DNA of 64,000 bases. It comes from Nocardioides sp. NBC_00368. GTDB taxonomy: Bacteria > Actinomycetota > Actinomycetes > Propionibacteriales > Nocardioidaceae. The stretch lies in NCBI RefSeq assembly GCF_036090055.1, contig NZ_CP107970.1, positions 622,501-686,500 of the forward strand, given 5' to 3'. Made by a program: the position numbers and the translations under genes. Shown piece after piece: positions 24,624 to 32,738 of the stretch. Below the pieces are notes generated by a model. It made no database searches and was not told the DNA's origin. It saw only the letters and a program-made list of their open reading frames with translations. The first letter of the stretch is position 1. Each line of letters starts with the position of its first letter.

Positions 24624-27488
24624 ATGCCCATCATCCTCGAAGACCTCGACCTCGATGTCGCGGCGAGCCTCGACCCTGCGGCGGTCACGCCGAAATTCTT
24701 CTCCTCGAAGTTGACCGGCGCCGGCAAGAAGACCGGCCTGCTCAACGAGGCACTGCTGCCGGTGAACACTGTCACCAGCGCGGCCTACCTGCCCCACCCG
24801 AGCATCGAGGTGAAGGCCAACCACACCGAGAACGGGGTGACCAGCTCGGTGATCCCGTTCGCGCCGCTGACCCGCCGCGCCGTCTCGGTCACGGGCCGCA
24901 GGATCACGCTGCCGGTCCCGCCGACCGGTACTCGCTTCCGGGTCGATCCTGGTCCGGCTGTGTCCTCCACGTGGGAGGTCTACTTGGACATGACCCCGCA
25001 GGGCTCGGTGCTCTACGAGGAGCGGGTCGACGACACGCCGGTGCGCAGCTTCGTGATCCAGTACCGGATCGAGCTCTACTTCCTCAAGGCTGGCTTCAGC
25101 GCCGAGCGGGCTGTCCTCGTCGCCCCGAACCAGGGCCCCGGCAACTTCGACGCCGCGGTCGTGGTCGAGTGGGACACCAGTCCGCTGACCGGTGCCCTGG
25201 GCTGGGTCAACCATGTCCTGGCCGGTGCCGGAGGGTCGGTGAGCAACGCCGACGAGCTCGATGAGTGGCTGCGCGAGTACGACATCCACGCGGCGATCAC
25301 CCGCCAGGCCGAGATCTGGAACGGCGAGGAGATCGCCGAGGAGATCTGCGCCTACGTCGAGGACGCCGCCGGCACCACGGATCGCGACCACCTCAACGCG
25401 ATCGCCCAGCTGATGCGCTACCTGGAGAACTACAACGTTCCCCTCGACGCCTACCGCACGATCCACAAGGCCATTGAGGCCTGCTTCCCCGCCGACGTGG
25501 CCGGTGAGCTGTCCAAGCAGAACCTCAACCTGCTGATGAACCACACCCTCGACCAGCTCGACCGGATCCGGCCCACCTTGGCCGCCCCCGTCGTACCCAC
25601 CGTGCCGGGCTGCGCGCCGGTGCTGCCCGCACACCTGTCGGCACAGCAGCGCGAGGCCGTCTCGACGACCGAGCCGCTGGTGATGACCCAGGCAGGTGCG
25701 GGCACCGGCAAGTCCACGGTGATTCTGGATCGGATCGGGTTCTTGACCCAGTGCGGTGTTGACCCAGCCGAGATCACGGTGCTGTCCTTCACCAACGCCG
25801 CCGCCGACAACATCACCGACCGCAACCCCGACGTCGGGTCGATGACGATCGCCCGGATGATCCACGACATCTACGCGCTCAACCACCCCACCCACGAGCT
25901 CTCCAGCGTCGACACGATCATCAACAGCATCGACATCTTCTACCCGAACAACTCCTTCGCCGCGACGCTGCGGGGCCTGCTGCTCAAGGTCGCCAAGAAG
26001 GACGCGCACGCCTCCACCGCCTTGAACACCTTCCTCGAGAACAACTTCGACGCGGTGATCGCGCTGCTGGACCGGATCAAGCAGACCTCCCTCGAGCTGG
26101 AGATCGTCATCTGCTACCAGCGCATCGACACCATGGTCGAGCCCGCCCACGTGGCGTGCCGCTACCTGATCATCGACGAGGTGCAGGACAACTCGATCTT
26201 CGAGTTCATCTACCTGCTCAAGCACGTCACCAAGAACGCCCAGTCCCTCTACATGGTCGGCGATGCATCCCAGACCCTGTACGAGTGGCGCTTCGCCAAC
26301 CCCCGCGCCCTCAACACCCTGGAGTCCTCCGGCGTCTTCGCGACCTACAAGCTCTCCACCAACTACCGCAGCAACCAGGAGATCCTCGACTTCGCCAACA
26401 TCGTCCTCGGCGGCCTGGAGACCAACCGGTTCGCCGAGATCCAGCTGCGGGCCAACGACCTGACCGTCCCGACCGCCGACTCCTTCCAGGAGAAGGTGAC
26501 CCTGGACTACCGGGCCTTCCCGCGCCTGCGCGAGTTCGAAGAGGACCTGCCCCAGATCCTGGCCAACGCCGTGGTGCCCGACTACGTCCGCGGCTGTATC
26601 GACCGAGGCGAGCAGGTCGCGTTCCTGGCCTACACCCGGCGCGCCGCGCTGACCGCGCAGCAGGTCTTCGAACAGGCCTTCCCCGGCAAGCACATCGCCA
26701 ACCTGACCTCGGAGAAGACCTACGCCACCGACGTGTTCAGCCAGTTCATCAAGCACTACTGGAACGACGTCCTACAGGTCCCGCCCGCCTCCGCGCCCTT
26801 CGCCATCGACCAGGGCATCGTGAACAACCTGGACAAGCTGACTCGCAACGCCGCCAAGGCCGCTCCAGCGATCATCAACATGGTCCGCGAGTGGTGGGTC
26901 CGCAACCAGCCGGTCATCCAGGCATGGCTGAGCCTGCACGCCACCGGCGGCATGAGCGAGGCCGAGTTCTTCGAGCAGCTGCGCGACAACCTGCTCGGCT
27001 ACGAGATCTCCCACAACGCGGTGCGCCAGTCGCTGATGAACCAGAAGAACCGCGAACGCAAACAGCGCAACGCCGAGGCCAAAGCAGACCTGGTCGTCTC
27101 CACCATCCACGGCGCCAAAGGCATGGAGTTCGACAACGTCGTCGTCCTGCACAAAGAGGACACCACCATGGCCCAAGACATGCGACGGCTCTACTACGTC
27201 GCGTTCACCCGGGCGATGAAGTCGATGCACGTGCTCAGCTACGGCACGGTCGCCAAAGCCCCCATCCAGGCCAACTACGACACCCTGGTCACCCTGCTCG
27301 AGCAGCGAGACGCCGCCAACGCCGCCCGCTCCGCAGATGCCGCAGATCTAGACAGGGAAACCCCCGATCCGCTGGACCACGACGCCTCCCCGCAGCCGAA
27401 CACCTCAGCTCCTCGGCTCGCCGTCGGTGCTACCCCGGACGACCCCTACGACCCGCTCGAACCCGACGTCATGGCTCACGCCAGTTGA
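24624..27488 (+). CDS. UvrD/Rep-type SF1 helicase with unknown N-terminal domain
   Basis: A 954-residue protein. Residues from about 340 form an SF1A helicase: Q-motif region LSAQQREAV, Walker A AGAGTGKST (K363), motif II LIIDEVQDN, motif III GDASQTLYEWRF, motif IV-like STNYRSNQEI, motif V STIHGAKGMEF and motif VI LYYVAFTRA. The first 330 residues match no family I know; they begin with acidic LEDLDLD and include several beta segments. UvrD-like enzymes unwind DNA 3'-5' and displace proteins. The ATG at 24624 follows GAGAGCAGG; the ATG at 24609 has no site. The last 50 residues are a disordered acidic tail. Confidence 0.88.
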   Translation: MPIILEDLDLDVAASLDPAAVTPKFFSSKLTGAGKKTGLLNEALLPVNTVTSAAYLPHPSIEVKANHTENGVTSSVIPFAPLTRRAVSVTGRRITLPVPPTGTRFRVDPGPAVSSTWEVYLDMTPQGSVLYEERVDDTPVRSFVIQYRIELYFLKAGFSAERAVLVAPNQGPGNFDAAVVVEWDTSPLTGALGWVNHVLAGAGGSVSNADELDEWLREYDIHAAITRQAEIWNGEEIAEEICAYVEDAAGTTDRDHLNAIAQLMRYLENYNVPLDAYRTIHKAIEACFPADVAGELSKQNLNLLMNHTLDQLDRIRPTLAAPVVPTVPGCAPVLPAHLSAQQREAVSTTEPLVMTQAGAGTGKSTVILDRIGFLTQCGVDPAEITVLSFTNAAADNITDRNPDVGSMTIARMIHDIYALNHPTHELSSVDTIINSIDIFYPNNSFAATLRGLLLKVAKKDAHASTALNTFLENNFDAVIALLDRIKQTSLELEIVICYQRIDTMVEPAHVACRYLIIDEVQDNSIFEFIYLLKHVTKNAQSLYMVGDASQTLYEWRFANPRALNTLESSGVFATYKLSTNYRSNQEILDFANIVLGGLETNRFAEIQLRANDLTVPTADSFQEKVTLDYRAFPRLREFEEDLPQILANAVVPDYVRGCIDRGEQVAFLAYTRRAALTAQQVFEQAFPGKHIANLTSEKTYATDVFSQFIKHYWNDVLQVPPASAPFAIDQGIVNNLDKLTRNAAKAAPAIINMVREWWVRNQPVIQAWLSLHATGGMSEAEFFEQLRDNLLGYEISHNAVRQSLMNQKNRERKQRNAEAKADLVVSTIHGAKGMEFDNVVVLHKEDTTMAQDMRRLYYVAFTRAMKSMHVLSYGTVAKAPIQANYDTLVTLLEQRDAANAARSADAADLDRETPDPLDHDASPQPNTSAPRLAVGATPDDPYDPLEPDVMAHAS

Positions 27489-27606
27489 CCCATCGCCGGC
27501 TGGCCGAACTTGGCCGGCCGGCTCCCGGGCGTTCTGATCCGGGTCGAGCTGGTCCGGTGCCGTTGCCGTAGAGCTCGCTCTGATCTCCTCTCTGAAAGGA
27601 AAGAGC

Positions 27607-27687
27607 ATGAAGTCCAGCACATCGATCCTCGCCGACTGTGGGGCCCAGATCCCGGGGCGTGGGTCGAGTGGCCGGGGCATCCGATGA
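27607..27687 (+). CDS. Small leader ORF (26 aa)
   Basis: An ORF with a good AAAGGAAAG site 5 bases before ATG, encoding MKSSTSILADCGAQIPGRG and a short tail. Its stop overlaps the ATG at 27684. The best ribosome site of the cluster belongs to this ORF, so it probably feeds ribosomes to the next gene. Confidence 0.45.
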   Translation: MKSSTSILADCGAQIPGRGSSGRGIR

Positions 27688-28466
27688 CCTGGCATGAGGG
27701 CAACGAGCCTGTACCGGCGGCAGGGCCGATCCGGCACGTGGCCATCTTCGACCGCGGAGTGCTTGCACTTCGCCGCTGGTTCAGGAGCCGTACCGCTCGC
27801 CTCGAGGCGGTCGTGGAGGCGCTGACCGAGTCGAGGCTGGGGGAGCGGGTCGGCGTGCTGCTTGTCCGGGACCTGACCTTCAACATGTTCGACCACGACC
27901 CCGACGAGGTCCTCGCCACCATCGCCGACATCTGCCGACCCTACGGGCTGCACATCACCACCGACCCACCCCCGGCGCCGCGACAGGGCCACACCTCGGT
28001 GCTCGGCGCCCACCCCGGTATGCCCCTCAGGACCGGGCATCGCGCCGATCGACCCGATCACCTTGAGCAGGTCGATCGCCTCGACCTCGGGTACAGCGAC
28101 TCGACCGCCGAGATCGCGACGTCGACCTACTTCACCGTCCGTACCGACTATGCGCCGGACACGACTGTGCGCGAGCACTTCGCCACCGCCGAGGACCGCC
28201 GCCAGTCGCTCCTGGAGCGCGCCGACATCTTGATGTCGCGACCCAACATGATCCCGCCCATGGTGCTGGCCGACGAGAACCGCCTGGCCGCACTGATCTG
28301 CCTGTTCATCGAACCGGCCACGGTGAGGCTGTACGAGACGACCGCCGAGGAGTTGCGCCCACAATCCCGGCCCAGTTCCTGGCCCGACCCATGCCGCGAC
28401 CCTCGCCCCGGCCCGCGTATCGACCCGGGCGTTGAGCCCCGCCGCGACCGCGGTCAGCAGCCATGA
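27684..28466 (+). CDS. Hypothetical protein (260 aa)
   Basis: Starts MTWHEGNEPVPAAGPI at an ATGA overlap with the 26-codon leader. The same frame is open further upstream to 27510, but there it overlaps the leader and has no ribosome site. The N-terminal half has strands and helices (RHVAIFDRGVLALRRWF, ERVGVLLVRDLTFNMF). The C-terminal 40 residues are Pro/Arg/Asp low-complexity repeats. No family recognised. Confidence 0.55.
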   Translation: MTWHEGNEPVPAAGPIRHVAIFDRGVLALRRWFRSRTARLEAVVEALTESRLGERVGVLLVRDLTFNMFDHDPDEVLATIADICRPYGLHITTDPPPAPRQGHTSVLGAHPGMPLRTGHRADRPDHLEQVDRLDLGYSDSTAEIATSTYFTVRTDYAPDTTVREHFATAEDRRQSLLERADILMSRPNMIPPMVLADENRLAALICLFIEPATVRLYETTAEELRPQSRPSSWPDPCRDPRPGPRIDPGVEPRRDRGQQP

Positions 28467-28536
28467 GGACCACCCTCACCACCGACATCCCATCAGGTCA
28501 CCCATTACCTCACCCATCACGTCAAGGAGTACCGAC

Positions 28537-29235
28537 ATGGGCTACGCGAGAGTCCACACCCTCCAGCCACGCTACGACCACCATCCCCATGAACCGCACA
28601 ACACCCACCACGGGCACACCGACGGCACCGCCGGGAGAGCCGCCGACGGGGTGGGAGGACCGTCGCACGCAGCATCCTCGGCCCGGCGAGCCACGTCGCC
28701 GGCAGCGCAGCACCCGGGTGCGACGCTGATCGAGGTGCAGGCGGATGTCTCGCCCGGTCTGGTCGGCACCTCGATCATCGGCAGGCCCAACCAGACCATC
28801 CGCGAGACCGCCGACCGAGTCCGGATGGCGAGCTTGAACTCTGCCCTGGACTGGCCATCAACCCGCCGGATCACGATCCTGCTCTCACCCGCGGACCTGC
28901 CGAAGTCCGGCGCCTACTACGACCTCCCCATGGCACTGGCGGTGCTGGCCGCGGCCGGTCAGGTCGAGCCCGCCGCCCTGCAGGACACCGTCTTCGCGGG
29001 CGAGCTCGGCCTGGACGGTTTCCTTCGACCCACCCGCGGCATCGAGGCGATCGCTCGCGCCGCCGCATCCGCAGGGTTTGGTCGCGTCGTTGTACCTGAG
29101 GTGGACGCGCCGGAGCTACCCGACCTCCTAGGCCCCCAGGTGATCGCCCTGCCGTCTCTGGCCGCGGTGGTGGCGATGCTGCGCGAGGAGCCCAGCGTCG
29201 ACGAGTCTCCGATCCGAACCTTCCGCGACCCATAG
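28537..29235 (+). CDS. ComM/YifB N-terminal (ChlI-like) domain protein
   Basis: A 232-residue protein. A His/Pro-rich N-terminus of about 60 residues precedes a domain that matches the N-terminal ribosomal-S5-like domain of ComM/YifB: EVQADVSPGLVGTSIIGRP, RETADRVRMASLNSAL, RITILLSPADLPKSGAYYDL and FAGELGLDGFLRPTRGI. The AAA+ motor and C-terminal domain of ComM are absent, and the frame ends cleanly. In chromosomes yifB usually precedes dprA; here dprA follows one gene later, so order is partly kept. AAGGAGT lies before the ATG at 28537. It may act as a stand-alone adaptor. Confidence 0.75.
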   Translation: MGYARVHTLQPRYDHHPHEPHNTHHGHTDGTAGRAADGVGGPSHAASSARRATSPAAQHPGATLIEVQADVSPGLVGTSIIGRPNQTIRETADRVRMASLNSALDWPSTRRITILLSPADLPKSGAYYDLPMALAVLAAAGQVEPAALQDTVFAGELGLDGFLRPTRGIEAIARAAASAGFGRVVVPEVDAPELPDLLGPQVIALPSLAAVVAMLREEPSVDESPIRTFRDP

Positions 29236-29323
29236 CCCGCCCCATAGCCCGCCTGTGACCTCGCGCATCGACCCGGTCCCCTGCGGCGCGGAACGCATCG
29301 ACTGCGGTACCAAGGAGGTCTGG

Positions 29324-29953
29324 ATGATCCATCCTTGCGATTTGAGCGCCGAGATGGCAGAGGAGATCCTCGGCCATCCCCGGGCGCACTGGGCGGGCAA
29401 CTGTCATGCCATCTCGCTGGCCCTGGTCCGCTCCCGAGCCGTTGGCATTGAGACCGGCACCGACGGTTCGCCGGTGTGCCGGGTCGCTCGCGGGTCCACC
29501 CCGGGCGTGGCTGGACAGCACTCCTGGGTCGTGTTCAGCCACAACTGCTACGACCCCCAAGCGGTGGTCCTGGATCTGACCCTGTGGTCCTACGACCTGA
29601 CCGCGCCACTCATCTACCGCGGCCGCGCCCACGAGCGCCCGCACACCCCACACGGGTTCGGCTCCATCTACACCGCTGGGCGCCCCTCGAGCCATGGGGG
29701 AGAGCCCATCAGGCTGACCCCGACCCAGCCACTCTCGGTCGAGGCCAGGACCTTCCTCGACATCCTCGGCCCCCTCGACCTGCACGGCTGGCGAGAGCTC
29801 GCCGCCGCACCGGTGGACGGATGGCCCGCCCACGAGCTGACCACGGCCATGTGCCAAACCGACCAGCTACGCCCACTGGTCCCCATCGATCTGGCCGGGA
29901 TGCGGACCGACCTGAACCCCGCAGGCCTCTACCTCGCGGGCCTGGCCCAGTGA
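29324..29953 (+). CDS. Possible transglutaminase/papain-like cysteine hydrolase
   Basis: A 209-residue protein, family not recognised. It has an ideal AAGGAGGT site 4 bases before the ATG; an upstream in-frame GTG/ATG extension to 29255 is unlikely. The order HWAGNCHAISLALV, then GQHSWVVF, then VVLDLTLWSYD matches the Cys-His-Asp triad layout of the transglutaminase-like fold, in which Cys starts a helix and His and Asp lie on adjacent strands. If so, the enzyme would cut or transfer amide bonds in peptides. This is inferred from pattern only. It sits between the ComM-like and dprA genes. Confidence 0.55.
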   Translation: MIHPCDLSAEMAEEILGHPRAHWAGNCHAISLALVRSRAVGIETGTDGSPVCRVARGSTPGVAGQHSWVVFSHNCYDPQAVVLDLTLWSYDLTAPLIYRGRAHERPHTPHGFGSIYTAGRPSSHGGEPIRLTPTQPLSVEARTFLDILGPLDLHGWRELAAAPVDGWPAHELTTAMCQTDQLRPLVPIDLAGMRTDLNPAGLYLAGLAQ

Positions 29954-30024
29954 GTAAGGCGCGCCGCCGACCTTCGCATGTCTGATCCAGCGCTCAAACC
30001 AACAACCCGACGTACGGAGATGCC

Positions 30025-31041
30025 ATGACCAACCATCCAGCGCCCAAGGTCACCCCACCCAACGCGCAGCCCGTCGAAACGGGGGCGCCGGATGTCACCT
30101 CGCCGGTTGACCTGGACCGTGAGCGACTCGCCCGGGTCGCACTGACGCAGCTGATCGAGCCTGCACGCTCCGCCTGGAGCGCGGTCATCGGTGAGCACGA
30201 GAGCGCCACCGACCTCTACCGCGCAGTCCTCAATGGCACCCTGGACGAGACCATCCGCGAGAGGATGAGCGAGGTCGCCGCGGACGCTTTCGCCCGCGCA
30301 CGGCTGGCCGAACAGCTCGCCGACCTGGACCCCGAGGTCATCCTCACCCACGCCGCCAACCGCGGGTACCGCTTCGTGATCCCGGGGGATCAGGAGTGGC
30401 CATCCCAACTCGACCGACTCACCGGCCAGCGCCCGATCCACCGAGTCTCTGGTGCACCCCTCGGCCTGTGGGTGCGCGGCAACCTGGACCTAGGAGCGCT
30501 TCACGACGCCGTCGCCGTGACAGGTTCAAGGGCCGCGACCCCGCTCGGGTGCGAGGTCAGTGCCCGCCTGGCAGGCGACCTCGCCAATGCGGGCCACGTG
30601 GTCGTCGCCGGCGGCGCGGTCGGGATCGACGTCGCGGCCCACCGGGGCGCCCTCGCGGGCGGCGGCCGCACGGTTGCGGTCCTGCCCACCGGCGTCGACC
30701 GCCTCTGGCCGGCCATCAACGAGTCGTTGCTCGAGGCCGTCGCCGAGAACGGCGCCGTCGTCTCCGAGTACGCACCTGGTTCCGTCGTCACCCGGACCAG
30801 GGGACTTGCCCGAGCCCGACTGGTGGCAGCCCTCAGCCTGGGCACCGTCGTGGTCGAGGCATCAGCCAGGAGCGGCGCTCTGGTCACCGCGCTGTGGGCT
30901 GAGCGACTCAACAAACCAGTGATGGCGGTCCCTGGACCCGTCGGGTCGACAACCTCGATCGGCACTAACCGGCTGATCCAGGACGGCCGGGCCAGTCTCA
31001 TCACCGACGCCGACGACATCCGCCAGGTCATCGAACCGTGA
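30025..31041 (+). CDS. dprA: DprA-like DNA-processing protein
   Basis: A 338-residue DprA/Smf homologue, which binds incoming ssDNA and loads RecA. The Rossmann-like core shows DAVAVTGSRAATPLG, VVVAGGAVGIDVAAHRGAL, GRTVAVLPTGVDRLWP, and ASARSGALVTALWA with the closing PVMAVPGPVGS and NRLIQDGRA. The N-terminal 110 residues are less typical. GGAG precedes the ATG. On a conjugative element it probably protects or processes transferred single strands, helped by the nearby helicase and ComM-like gene. Confidence 0.88.
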   Translation: MTNHPAPKVTPPNAQPVETGAPDVTSPVDLDRERLARVALTQLIEPARSAWSAVIGEHESATDLYRAVLNGTLDETIRERMSEVAADAFARARLAEQLADLDPEVILTHAANRGYRFVIPGDQEWPSQLDRLTGQRPIHRVSGAPLGLWVRGNLDLGALHDAVAVTGSRAATPLGCEVSARLAGDLANAGHVVVAGGAVGIDVAAHRGALAGGGRTVAVLPTGVDRLWPAINESLLEAVAENGAVVSEYAPGSVVTRTRGLARARLVAALSLGTVVVEASARSGALVTALWAERLNKPVMAVPGPVGSTTSIGTNRLIQDGRASLITDADDIRQVIEP

Positions 31042-31120
31042 CCCGCGCCCCGATCAGACCGCGCGGCTGGAACCTCCATACCCGCCAGCCCAGGCTCGAC
31101 CGAGCGAGAGGAATGGGCCG

Positions 31121-31564
31121 ATGCCGGAGATGATCTCCCTGGTCTATCTGGGACGACGGCTCGGACAAGGCGCCAAGCTCGTCCATACCTTCGATCGCGA
31201 TGGCACTCCCGCCTCCTTCGCCAAGGCGCCCCACGGCGTGATCGGCGGAAAGTACACCATCAAAGCCGACCTCGGCGCCGAGGGCGACCCGATCAGCATC
31301 TACCCCTCGACCCTGCACTACGAGGGCGAGAAGATCGACGACACCCACCTCATCGCGCTCTGGGAGGCAGCCGACCGCGACGCCCGCGCTACCTCACGCG
31401 TGCTCGCCATGGAGCGCAAGCACAAACGTTCCTCCGAGCTCGATCAGGTACTGGCACCGCTGATCGCGGTGATCCAGCGGGCCTGCACCATCGAGGAATG
31501 CGAGGCGATCATCAACGTCGTCACCCGCAAGCTCAACCAGGCATGGCACCGCCGACCACGATGA
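31121..31564 (+). CDS. Hypothetical protein (147 aa)
   Basis: Starts MPEMISLVYLGRRLGQGAKL after GAGAGGA. The first 75 residues look like a small beta barrel (KYTIKADLGAEGDPISIYPS), and the rest is a long helix pair (ARATSRVLAMERKHKRSSEL ... EECEAIINVVTRKLNQAW). Family not recognised. It follows dprA on the same strand with an 80-base gap. Confidence 0.6.
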   Translation: MPEMISLVYLGRRLGQGAKLVHTFDRDGTPASFAKAPHGVIGGKYTIKADLGAEGDPISIYPSTLHYEGEKIDDTHLIALWEAADRDARATSRVLAMERKHKRSSELDQVLAPLIAVIQRACTIEECEAIINVVTRKLNQAWHRRPR

Positions 31565-31675
31565 CGCCACGACACACGCGGCACCAACAAAGGCAACGAG
31601 CACGACGGATGCCACTGAGCCACCTCTGGGCTAGGAACACCCGCCCGACCCGGCCCGCCAGCGAGTAAGGATCAG

Positions 31676-32365
31676 ATGATGGGTGCGGAGATGACACTGG
31701 TCGCCTTGGCGACACCGATCGACCCGATCACAAGGGACGCCCCCGACCCCGACTGGGAAGCGGGACGCCGCGCCCTCGCCACCGTCACCAGTACCGGTGC
31801 ATTCCGCTACGACGACATCGAGTCCCAGTTCCACGGCTATGAAGACCTCCAGCCCGCGGACAAGGACCCAGACGGGATGCCTCGCCTCGAGCTCCTGAAA
31901 AGGGAGGGTCGCCGCATCATCGACGCCTGCGAACAGGCCATCGCCAGCCCGCGCACCACAGTGCTGTTGACCAACGGCTACTGGCTCTACCTCGCCGGTG
32001 GCCTCTCCTACGGCGATCCACCCACCGAGGCCTACGAAGCCATCTGCGACATGGACCGGCTACCAGCCCCGGTGTTCGACGCGCTCGGGCTGGTCTCGGA
32101 CTGGACCAAGCCGCCAACCCCTCGCTACACCGGAGGCGACCCCGAGATCACTGACACCGACATCGTCACCACCCTCGCCTACGGCCTGGGATCGCAGTCG
32201 AACCGGGACTCTGACCTGACGCTGGAGTGGCTCGCGGTCCTCCTGGCCAAGGTGCGGCCCGACCCGCGCGACGGCAGCCCTGCGGACTACATCGCGCAAT
32301 GGCGCACTGTTTACGGCACTGACGCCATCGACGACGAGGTGATCCGCGACCTGCTCAACGGTTGA
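31676..32365 (+). CDS. Hypothetical protein (229 aa)
   Basis: Two adjacent ATGs (31676 and 31679) follow a TAAGGAT site; either may be used. The protein is acidic, with helices (RRIIDACEQAIASPR; LTLEWLAVLLAKVRPDP) and no motif that I recognise. It ends 100 bases before a very strong terminator, so it closes the long rightward series of replication-related genes. Confidence 0.6.
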   Translation: MMGAEMTLVALATPIDPITRDAPDPDWEAGRRALATVTSTGAFRYDDIESQFHGYEDLQPADKDPDGMPRLELLKREGRRIIDACEQAIASPRTTVLLTNGYWLYLAGGLSYGDPPTEAYEAICDMDRLPAPVFDALGLVSDWTKPPTPRYTGGDPEITDTDIVTTLAYGLGSQSNRDSDLTLEWLAVLLAKVRPDPRDGSPADYIAQWRTVYGTDAIDDEVIRDLLNG

Positions 32366-32466
32366 TGGTGTCTGCTTCGCAGACGGCGAGGGCTCGGTAT
32401 CCAAGTCGTCGACGAGCGAGGAAGCCCTGAGAGAACCGGTTCGGATCCTGTCCCCAACTACTCCGA

Positions 32467-32518
32467 AAGAGCTCCCTGACCAGCCAGCATGGCTGGTCAG
32501 GGAGCTCTTACTTTTCTG
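32467..32518 (+). terminator. Strong intrinsic terminator
   Basis: A perfect 20-bp stem (32467-32486 with 32490-32509), a 3-base GCA loop, and a T-rich tail (TTACTTTTCT). This is the clearest rho-independent terminator in the window. It insulates the VirB6-nuclease gene. Confidence 0.9.
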
Positions 32519-32738
32519 GTAGGCCCGCTGTTGACTCGCAGAATCCATCCCCGCGCTGAAGGCCTTGGCGACGAGTCCTTCAGCAGGATCCGCGTCTTGA
32601 CCTAGGACGAGTCTGCGCTTCGTAGATTGGGTGGGGTGGCTTCATGTGTTCCGCCGTTTGTCGACAACCGGCGACGGTAGTGATGTCATTTACCGACACA
32701 GCCACGGTTCGGGAGTGGCGATCATCAGCAGGGTGGGG

